Positions 1 through 4,909 of a stretch of DNA of 8,183 nt are shown one piece after another; within the stretch, counting starts at the first letter, position 1; every line of letters begins with the position of its first letter. The stretch lies in the NCBI GenBank assembly GCA_024278255.1, contig JAJRTP010000355.1, forward strand, positions 1 through 8,183. Reading direction: 5' to 3'. Under the pieces are notes generated by a model. The model was not told where the DNA came from, searched no databases, and was given only the letters and a program-made list of their open reading frames with translations. A program made the position numbers and the translations under genes. The DNA is from Chloroflexota bacterium. GTDB taxonomy: Bacteria > Chloroflexota > Anaerolineae > Promineifilales > Promineifilaceae.

Positions 1-312
1 GTTCTGGCTAATCCGTCTGGGGAGAAACGGCCGTTGTACCTGAAAGCGGCCGTGCATACCGGTTCCTCCATCGCCGTCACCCTCAACGAACGCCTGGATT
101 ACTTTGGCACCACCATCAACATTGCCTCCCGCCTGGAAAAATTCTCCGGCGGTAATGACATTATCATCTCGGAAAATGTATATGCTGACGCTGAAGTCCG
201 CGATTTTCTCAGCCGGCCGGATGCCCCTTTTCACGTTGAACCGTTTGCCGAAACGTTGAAGGGATTTGACGACGAATGTTTTCAACTGCATCGCATAACC
301 TCTTTACCTTAA
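1..312 (+). CDS. Class III adenylate/guanylate cyclase, C-terminal part (5' end outside window)
   Basis: The reading frame is open from base 1 and ends at TAA 310-312, giving 103 visible residues. It is the C-terminal half of a class III nucleotide cyclase catalytic domain, which makes cAMP or cGMP from the matching triphosphate. The signature LDYFGTTINIASRLE is visible. Asn40 and Arg44 (N-x3-R) match the transition-state-stabilising pair. Asp33, just before YFG, sits where adenylate cyclases carry the purine-selecting Asp, so adenylate cyclase is favoured. The segment AAVHTGSS before it matches the usual 'GIHtG' strand. The metal-binding aspartates and any sensor domain lie upstream of the window. 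A TTG at 34 could be called as a start, but the cyclase homology runs straight through it, so it is internal. No hairpin terminator follows the stop. Family assignment is firm; substrate is inferred. Confidence 0.88.
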   Translation, partial: VLANPSGEKRPLYLKAAVHTGSSIAVTLNERLDYFGTTINIASRLEKFSGGNDIIISENVYADAEVRDFLSRPDAPFHVEPFAETLKGFDDECFQLHRITSLP

Positions 313-332
313 TCGTTATTTCCCTCTCATTT

Positions 333-361
333 TTGGCTAATCTTTTGTTCACTGATATAAT
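333..361 (+). promoter_or_regulatory. Sigma70-type extended -10 promoter for the HdeD-like gene
   Basis: A perfect -10 box TATAAT lies at 356-361, preceded by TGA (353-355), which makes an extended -10 element. A -35-like TTGGCT (4 of 6 matches) lies at 333-338 with an ideal 17-nt spacer. Transcription would start near 368, leaving a leader of about 70 nt before the ATG at 439. The position between the cyclase stop and the membrane protein gene fits. It is a prediction from sequence only. Confidence 0.7.
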
Positions 362-438
362 TTCCTCTGTTAAAGTATCCATGTCGTTCCTGGGAAGGGG
401 CGGCCATTATTTATTTTGGAAAAATTAGGAGGAAAATT

Positions 439-972
439 ATGAGTTCAGATGCAGGAAGTGTGCAGGAACAGGTAGGCCCCTGGTGGCTCGTTTTAATTGA
501 AGGCGTGTTAGCCGTCATCGTTGGTATTCTGTTGTTTACCAATACGGCCGGTACAACTGTCTTCCTGGTGCAAGTATTAGGAATTTACTGGCTGATCAAA
601 GGTATTTTTATGATCATCAGTATGTTCATAGACAGCACGATGTGGGGCTGGAAGTTATTTGCCGGTATTGTGGGTATTCTGGCCGGTCTTCTTATTATGA
701 CCGGTGGCCCACTTTACACGACTATTTTGGTTTTGGCAGTAGCTGTCATTGTATTAGGCATCCAAGGAATCATCATGGGTGTGGTTTATATTGTGATGGC
801 TTTCAAAGGTGGCGGCTGGGGGCCTGGCATCCTGGGCGCTCTGAGCATTATTATCGGCGTTATATTGCTGGCTAACACGTTGATTTCGGCGGCTGTACTG
901 CCTTTTGTTTTGGGTGGTTTCTTGCTGGTTGGTGGCGTTATTGCCATCATTGCCGCCTTCAAAATGCGCTGA
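439..972 (+). CDS. HdeD/DUF308 family six-helix membrane protein
   Basis: This 177-residue, very hydrophobic protein has about six transmembrane segments, near residues 15-34, 39-64, 69-90, 93-122, 130-149 and 152-174. They are separated by very short polar turns, such as DSTMWGWK and KGGGWGPG. Length, paired glycine-rich helices and the opening GPWWLVLIEGVLAVIVGI match the HdeD (DUF308) family. The E. coli member is linked to acid resistance at high cell density, but most homologues have no known biochemical role, so function here is inferred only as an inner-membrane, possibly stress-related, protein. The ATG at 439 is supported by AGGAGG at 427-432, 6 nt upstream. The gene has its own strong promoter (333-361) and terminator (1004-1035), so it looks monocistronic. 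Confidence 0.85.
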   Translation: MSSDAGSVQEQVGPWWLVLIEGVLAVIVGILLFTNTAGTTVFLVQVLGIYWLIKGIFMIISMFIDSTMWGWKLFAGIVGILAGLLIMTGGPLYTTILVLAVAVIVLGIQGIIMGVVYIVMAFKGGGWGPGILGALSIIIGVILLANTLISAAVLPFVLGGFLLVGGVIAIIAAFKMR

Positions 973-1001
973 TTGGCAGCCGGCGTTTACAGTTGAATGA
1001 T
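973..1001 (+). promoter_or_regulatory. Candidate promoter for the NmrA-like/FkbM unit
   Basis: TTGGCA (5 of 6 to the -35 consensus) at 973-978 and AATGAT (4 of 6 to -10) at 996-1001 are 17 nt apart. They lie between the HdeD stop and its terminator. Transcription would begin near 1008, at the foot of the terminator hairpin, so RNA made here would carry that hairpin at its extreme 5' end. Only 19 nt separate the terminator from the next start codon, so a promoter must lie upstream of or within the hairpin unless the unit depends on readthrough. The -10 box is weak. Confidence 0.35.
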
Positions 1002-1003
1002 GG

Positions 1004-1035
1004 AAAGGCCGCTGTTTGTTGCAGCGGTCTTTTTT
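1004..1035 (+). terminator. Intrinsic terminator after the HdeD-like gene
   Basis: An 8-bp stem (1007-1014 with 1022-1029, one G-U pair) encloses a 7-nt loop and is followed by six T residues (1030-1035). AAA at 1004-1006 can extend the stem into the T-tract. It sits 31 nt after the HdeD stop and only 19 nt before the next start codon. Confidence 0.85.
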
Positions 1036-1042
1036 ATATCCT

Positions 1043-1048
1043 GGAGGT
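1043..1048 (+). promoter_or_regulatory. Shine-Dalgarno site fixing the start of the NmrA-like gene
   Basis: GGAGGT, 6 nt before the ATG at 1055, selects that start over the in-frame TTG at 1016. The TTG lies inside the terminator loop of the previous gene and would add 13 residues ahead of the nucleotide-binding strand. Confidence 0.8.
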
Positions 1049-1054
1049 GACTTT

Positions 1055-1909
1055 ATGGTTTTGGTGAGCGGCGCGGCTGGTAAAACGGGGCGGGCGGTGA
1101 TTGAGGCGTTGGTGGAGCAAGGCACAGGTGTGCGCGCTTTCGTGCGTCGTAAAGAGCAGGCTATGTCTGTGCTGGCTTTGGGTGCGGCGGAAGCGGTGGT
1201 AGGGGATATGCAGAATGAGGCAGATGTACAGGAGGCGATGGCGGGGGTGACGGCCGTTTACCACATTTGCCCCAACATGCACCCCGATGAAATCAACATC
1301 GGCCAGATTGCTATCCGGGCTGCCCGGCAACACGGCGTTTCCCGCTTTGTCTACCATTCCGTCCTGCACCCCCAGGTAGAAGCGATGCCCCACCACTGGC
1401 AGAAAATGCGCGTTGAGGAACAGTTGTTTGTTTCTGATCTGGCCTTTACCATTTTGCAGCCGGCCGCCTACATGCAAAATTTGTGGGCCAGTTGGGATTC
1501 CATTATGCAAGAAGGCATTTACCGTGTGCCCTACCCGCCGCACACCCGGCTGAATATGGTGGATTTGCGGGACGTGGCGGCGGCGGCGGCCGTTGTCCTG
1601 ACCACACACGGCCACGAATATGCCACATACGAATTGGCCGGGCCGGAAAATTTAAGCCAGACTGAAATTGCCGCTCTCCTGCAAGCCCGGTTGAACCATC
1701 CCGTCAGTGTCCGGCGCATTTCCCCGGCAGCCTGGACAGCGCAGGCGCGGGTGGCCGGTTTGGGCCAGTACCAGATCGAGACCTTACTTAAGATGTTTGC
1801 GTATTACGGCCGTTACGGATTTCCCGGCAACGCCCAAACCCTGACCTGGCTGCTGGGCCGCTCGCCAGGAACGCTGGCTGATTTTTTGCAGCGTAACTTT
1901 ACCCAGTGA
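1055..1909 (+). CDS. NmrA-like atypical SDR, NAD(P)-binding protein
   Basis: The 284-residue protein starts directly with a Rossmann strand and the dinucleotide-binding loop GAAGKTG (Gly6, Gly9, Gly12). An RR pair (about 31-32) follows strand two, where atypical SDRs often bind the NADP phosphate, then GDMQN closes the next strand. YHSVLHPQ and the later LQPAAYMQN block are typical of NmrA/NAD(P)H-azoreductase-like atypical SDRs. The classical SDR YxxxK catalytic pair is not seen in its usual setting, so the protein may be a redox-sensing or reductase-like protein; the substrate is unknown. The ATG at 1055 is chosen because GGAGGT precedes it and the Rossmann strand begins there. The stop TGA 1907-1909 overlaps the next start by one base, so it forms an operon with the FkbM-type methyltransferase. 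It carries two ACGGCCGT copies. Confidence 0.85.
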   Translation: MVLVSGAAGKTGRAVIEALVEQGTGVRAFVRRKEQAMSVLALGAAEAVVGDMQNEADVQEAMAGVTAVYHICPNMHPDEINIGQIAIRAARQHGVSRFVYHSVLHPQVEAMPHHWQKMRVEEQLFVSDLAFTILQPAAYMQNLWASWDSIMQEGIYRVPYPPHTRLNMVDLRDVAAAAAVVLTTHGHEYATYELAGPENLSQTEIAALLQARLNHPVSVRRISPAAWTAQARVAGLGQYQIETLLKMFAYYGRYGFPGNAQTLTWLLGRSPGTLADFLQRNFTQ

Positions 1910-2655
1910 TGGGGCAGCATATAGGCGTCCTGCGCTCCCTGCTCATCTACTACGCCATTCCAGGACGCCGCCGGCGAATGCGCCGGTTTTACCGGCAGTT
2001 TGTGCAGCCGGGCGACCTTTGTTTTGACATTGGCGCGCATTTGGGCAACCATGTCCGGGCCTGGCTGGATTTGGGCGCCCGGGTTGTCGCCGTTGAGCCG
2101 CAGCCGCATTTGCTGACTTGGTTGGGTCGTTTTTACGGCCGTCATCCCCAAGTCACTCTGCTGCCCCAGGCTGTGGGCGCGGTCGAAGGCACGGCAGCCC
2201 TCTACATCAGTCAGCGCACCCCCACTGTAAGCACTCTGTCGGCCGCCTGGATGAAACTTGTCGGGCAGGATCGCTCATTTGCGGATGTGGTTTGGGAGAC
2301 GGCCGTACCCGTGCCCGTCACCACGCTGGACAGATTGGTTGAACAGTACGGCCGTCCCGCCTTTACCAAGATCGACGTAGAAGGCTACGAACTGGAAGTG
2401 TTGCAGGGATTGTCGCAGCCTCTGCCGGCGCTCTCTTTTGAGTATATTGTCGCGGTTAGGGAAATGGCTCTTTCTTGCCTGGAACGGCTGAAACAGTTGG
2501 GTGCGTATGAGTTTAATTATTCAACGGGAGAATCGTACAAACTGGTGTTGCCTGCCTGGGCTAGCACCGCAGAGATGGCCGGTGTGCTGAGTCAATTGGC
2601 AGAAGGGCGCGGGGATATTTACGGCCGTCTGGTGAGAAAAACACGCGGCATCTAA
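1909..2655 (+). CDS. FkbM-family SAM-dependent methyltransferase
   Basis: The 248-residue protein has the FkbM layout. SAM motif I is FDIGAHLGNHV (about 39-49), and the acidic residue ending strand two is Glu63 in VVAVEPQ. The hallmark KIDVEGYE block (154-161) is followed by VLQGL. FkbM enzymes are O-methyltransferases that act on sugars, polyketides or glycolipids; the substrate cannot be told here and no glycosyltransferase is nearby. A basic stretch, GRRRRMRR (19-26), precedes the fold. The start is ATG 1909-1911, overlapping the upstream TGA as TGATG, which predicts translational coupling. A GTG at 1906 is in frame and would add one residue. There is no clear independent Shine-Dalgarno. 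Four ACGGCCGT copies fall in this gene, three read as Tyr-Gly-Arg. The stop lies in the loop of the downstream terminator hairpin. Confidence 0.88.
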   Translation: MGQHIGVLRSLLIYYAIPGRRRRMRRFYRQFVQPGDLCFDIGAHLGNHVRAWLDLGARVVAVEPQPHLLTWLGRFYGRHPQVTLLPQAVGAVEGTAALYISQRTPTVSTLSAAWMKLVGQDRSFADVVWETAVPVPVTTLDRLVEQYGRPAFTKIDVEGYELEVLQGLSQPLPALSFEYIVAVREMALSCLERLKQLGAYEFNYSTGESYKLVLPAWASTAEMAGVLSQLAEGRGDIYGRLVRKTRGI

Positions 2656-2680
2656 TCCGATAAAATGCCGCGTGTTCTTT
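2640..2680. terminator. Bidirectional intrinsic terminator between convergent genes
   Basis: A perfect 12-bp stem (2640-2651 with 2665-2676) closes a 13-nt loop that holds the FkbM stop codon. On the plus strand it is followed by a short T-rich tail (TCTTT). On the minus strand the stem leads into TTT then CTC (from GAGAAAA at 2634-2640), so it can also end the SMP-30-like transcript. Both T-tracts are short, so efficiency may be moderate. Confidence 0.75.
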
Positions 2681-2690
2681 AGGTAATGAT

Positions 2691-3656
2691 TTATTGCCAG
2701 TGACGCATAGGCAGACCGGGCACAGGCGATTGGAATTTAACCAAGTGAGGCATAGCCAGAGAGCCGACATAAACCGTCCGCAAGTCCGGCCCGGCAAAAG
2801 TGAGGCTGGCAGGAAACTGTAACGTGGGGCCAACGCAGGCGAACATCGCTTCCGGGGTGAGCGCTTTTTGCTCAACCAGGTCTACGGCCGTAGCCAGGGC
2901 CGGTTCATTCACATCCTCAAACACCGTGTGAAAATCTCCATCCGGCGTAATGATGCCCACGCCGTTGCGTATAATCAGCGTTACCCAGATATTGCCCTCC
3001 GCGTCGAAGGTAAAGCCATCCGGGAAAGCCCCTACGCCCAAATTGTCTGGCCCAAACACTTCCGCTGCACCCAATGAGCCATCTGGCTGCACCGCGTAGC
3101 GCAAAATACGCCGCCCCATCGTCTCCGCCGCGTACAGGTATTTCTCTGCCGCGTCCAGGCGAATCTCATTGGTAAAACGAATGCCGTCCGCCACAATGCG
3201 TGGTCCGTTTTCGTCCACAAGGATAATGTATCCGTCTTCTAATCCGCCGACCGCCACGGAGACAAACCAGGGTAGAGCACGGGTGGAAACAGAAATCCAC
3301 AGGCGATCCTGGCTGTCAATAAACACGTAATTGACCGCGCCCAAAGGCTGCCCGTCAATCTCGCTCAGGATAACCTCTGTGTTGCCTTCCCGATCCATTT
3401 TGTACACGTTGCCGTCTTCGATATTGGCAATGTAAATGTTCCCCGCCGTGTCCATGGCCAGCCCATTGGGGTCGCCGCCAATGGAGCCAACGGTTTGCAT
3501 GGAACCGTCCGGATCAATGCGGGTGACGCCGCCGCGGTTGTCGGACGTCCACAATGTGCCGTCTTTTTCTGCCAGAATGCTTTCCGGTCGGGACAAGCCT
3601 TCATGGACAAATTGTAACTCTGATAAATTTAGGGTGAAATCTTTAAGTGAACTCAT
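2691..3656 (-). CDS. SMP-30/gluconolactonase-like beta-propeller protein
   Basis: The 321-residue protein is built of repeated beta-propeller strands of the type 'DxxGNIYIAN' and 'DAEGNIWVT'. SMP-30/gluconolactonase/LRE proteins are metal-dependent lactonases of six blades. The metal ligands can be matched: Glu25 in RPES, Asn109 in GAVNY, Asn163 in FTNEI and Asp213 in FPDGFTFD. Lactone hydrolysis is therefore plausible, although members of this family vary and the substrate is unknown. There is no signal peptide, so the protein is probably cytoplasmic. The ATG at 3656 is preceded by AAGGAGA (3664-3670 on the minus strand) with suitable spacing. It lies downstream of the secreted nuclease on the same strand but has its own promoter (3731-3758) after a strong terminator, so it is probably transcribed separately. 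It converges on the FkbM gene. Confidence 0.85.
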   Translation of the reverse strand: MSSLKDFTLNLSELQFVHEGLSRPESILAEKDGTLWTSDNRGGVTRIDPDGSMQTVGSIGGDPNGLAMDTAGNIYIANIEDGNVYKMDREGNTEVILSEIDGQPLGAVNYVFIDSQDRLWISVSTRALPWFVSVAVGGLEDGYIILVDENGPRIVADGIRFTNEIRLDAAEKYLYAAETMGRRILRYAVQPDGSLGAAEVFGPDNLGVGAFPDGFTFDAEGNIWVTLIIRNGVGIITPDGDFHTVFEDVNEPALATAVDLVEQKALTPEAMFACVGPTLQFPASLTFAGPDLRTVYVGSLAMPHLVKFQSPVPGLPMRHWQ

Positions 3657-3680
3657 GGGAAAATCTCCTTTTAGTGTTTA

Positions 3681-3688
3681 ACGGCCGT
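3681..3688. repeat. ACGGCCGT octamer palindrome, intergenic copy of a 12-copy repeat
   Basis: The only copy outside genes lies in the SMP-30-like leader. The other 11 start at 27, 1250, 1806, 2135, 2299, 2348, 2621, 2884, 3941, 5446 and 6377. One-mismatch relatives are at 46-53 and 1586-1593 (GCGGCCGT) and 544-551 (ACGGCCGG). Confidence 0.85.
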
Positions 3689-3730
3689 TGTTCCCGGTCA
3701 ATTGACAAAGGCTGGCTCCCTTTGGCAATT

Positions 3731-3758
3731 ATCATAACACACTCCTCCCCACTGCCAA
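3731..3758 (-). promoter_or_regulatory. Candidate sigma70 promoter for the SMP-30-like gene
   Basis: On the minus strand, TTGGCA (5 of 6 to -35) at 3753-3758 and TATGAT (5 of 6 to -10) at 3731-3736 are separated by 16 nt. Transcription would begin near 3724, giving a leader of about 67 nt. The -35 box overlaps the end of the U-tract of the upstream nuclease terminator. A perfect 10-bp palindrome, GTCAATTGAC (3697-3706), and one ACGGCCGT (3681-3688) lie in the leader. Confidence 0.6.
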
Positions 3759-3795
3759 AGAAAAAGAGGCTTCACCTCGGAAAAGGTGAAGCCTC
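3757..3795 (-). terminator. Intrinsic terminator after the nuclease gene
   Basis: A perfect 12-bp stem (3766-3777 with 3784-3795) closes a 6-nt loop. On the minus strand it is followed by TTTTTCTTT (3765-3757). The plus-strand side lacks a T-tract, so it acts in the minus direction and closes the nuclease transcript. Confidence 0.88.
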
Positions 3796-3815
3796 AACAA
3801 GAAAATCGCTCTAAA

Positions 3816-3842
3816 TGACAGTCACTTCTCCGGTGACTGTCA
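3816..3842 (-). repeat. Inverted repeat directly after the nuclease stop codon
   Basis: TGACAGTCAC and its exact complement (3816-3825 with 3833-3842) flank a 7-nt spacer, forming a 10-bp hairpin that starts 5 nt after the nuclease stop. It has no proper T-tract. It may be a 3' mRNA-stabilising hairpin or a weak first terminator ahead of the strong one at 3757-3795. Confidence 0.6.
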
Positions 3843-3847
3843 CTTAC

Positions 3848-4909
3848 TTACTCGCAGCCATTTTCAATGGTAGAACATCTGTCAACGCCTGGTACGTAGT
3901 CCAGAACGGTATCGTAGCCACGATTACCGATGAATCGGTCACGGCCGTCGCCGCCAGTGAAAGTATCATCACCCGCGCGGCCCAGCAGCAAGTCATTGTT
4001 ACCGTAGCCGAAGAAGGTGTCGTCGCCGGAAGCGCCAAAGAGGAGGTCGCTGCGGTCTGTGCCGTGAATTTCCAGGCAGGAATTTGTGGGCAAGCCTTCC
4101 TGCAGCAGCCACCACTTCCCGTCAAACCGTTTGTTTTGGGCCGTCACCACATTGGCCGGGCCGTCAAACGGACTGCCTTCCACAGCCATGATATAGCAAC
4201 CATCCGCATTTACGGCATAGGGAGACAGGTCCAGCCCTACGATAACCGGATCGTGATCAGAGGCTCGGTAAGCATCTGGTTGGTAGAAGTCAGGTTGGTT
4301 GAAGTTGTTGTAATCCAGTGCCCGTGGCTCGTCGGCATTGATGTGCCAGGCCGTCACGCCAGTGACCTGCGTCAGCAAGGGGCCGGTTGACATTGCATAG
4401 TCCAGCGTACCTGCTTGGCCGAAGAAAACGAAGGAGTAAGCGTTTGTTCCTTCTGCATTGCCCAGCAGGTTCGTAAAGCTGCTGTCTTCCAATGCCTGAA
4501 TGGGATCTTCCATGGCGTAAGAGTTCAGGTCGCCAATGATCATGAAGTCCGCATCACCGCTGTTGGTGGGATCGCTAGCCAGCCAGTTCACCAAAGCCAG
4601 AGCCGCATTCGTCCGGGTGATGTTGCAGTTACCCTGCCCATCGCCAGTATCCGGATCACCTAGGCTGTCGCAGTTGGAGCCTTTGGATTTGAGGTGGTTG
4701 ACAGCTACCGTGAAGGTACCACCGTTGGCATCGGCGAAAGTCTGAGCCAGCACCGGCCGGTTCTTGTCATCGTTGAAGTTCGGATCTACCGAGGAATCCA
4801 GAATAGCGAAGTTGCCCACTGGGGTGACAGAAGCTGGCTTGTAGATGAGAGCCACTTTGATGGCATCTGTGCCGATGAAGCCGGTGTCAATGTAACTGTA
4901 AGTACCTGC
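3848..4909 (-). CDS. ExeM/NucH-type secreted nuclease, C-terminal fragment after the frameshift
   Basis: This frame continues the nuclease of 4786-7644 after a one-base shift at 4909-4912. In joined numbering it covers residues 913-1265. It supplies most of the endonuclease/exonuclease/phosphatase domain: VALIYKP (931-937), the catalytic His984 in VNHLKSKG, Asp1039 and Asn1041 in GDLNSY, and the closing Asp1130-His1131 pair in SDHDP. After the domain come a cysteine-containing linker and about six RTX-like nonapeptides (about 1195-1250, with units such as ASGDDTFFG and AGDDTFTGG), expected to bind calcium. The nearest possible independent start is a GTG at 4853-4855, with no convincing Shine-Dalgarno. 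A product from there would lack the signal peptide and the first catalytic Asn and Glu. It is therefore best read as part of one gene spanning 3848-7644. The stop is TAA at 3848-3850. Confidence 0.85.
   Translation of the reverse strand, partial: AGTYSYIDTGFIGTDAIKVALIYKPASVTPVGNFAILDSSVDPNFNDDKNRPVLAQTFADANGGTFTVAVNHLKSKGSNCDSLGDPDTGDGQGNCNITRTNAALALVNWLASDPTNSGDADFMIIGDLNSYAMEDPIQALEDSSFTNLLGNAEGTNAYSFVFFGQAGTLDYAMSTGPLLTQVTGVTAWHINADEPRALDYNNFNQPDFYQPDAYRASDHDPVIVGLDLSPYAVNADGCYIMAVEGSPFDGPANVVTAQNKRFDGKWWLLQEGLPTNSCLEIHGTDRSDLLFGASGDDTFFGYGNNDLLLGRAGDDTFTGGDGRDRFIGNRGYDTVLDYVPGVDRCSTIENGCE

Noticed and set aside
754..1125. Minus-strand open frame of 123 codons across the HdeD end and NmrA start
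   Set aside because: It overlaps two well-supported plus-strand genes and a terminator, and has low-complexity N/Q-rich sequence with no recognisable domain.
1034..1615. Minus-strand open frame of 193 codons opposite the NmrA-like gene
   Set aside because: It is antisense to a clear Rossmann-fold gene, is His/Arg-rich without a motif and has no credible start site.
3815..4390. Plus-strand open frame of 191 codons opposite the nuclease
   Set aside because: It is antisense to the catalytic and RTX region, and its start lies in the 3816-3842 inverted repeat.
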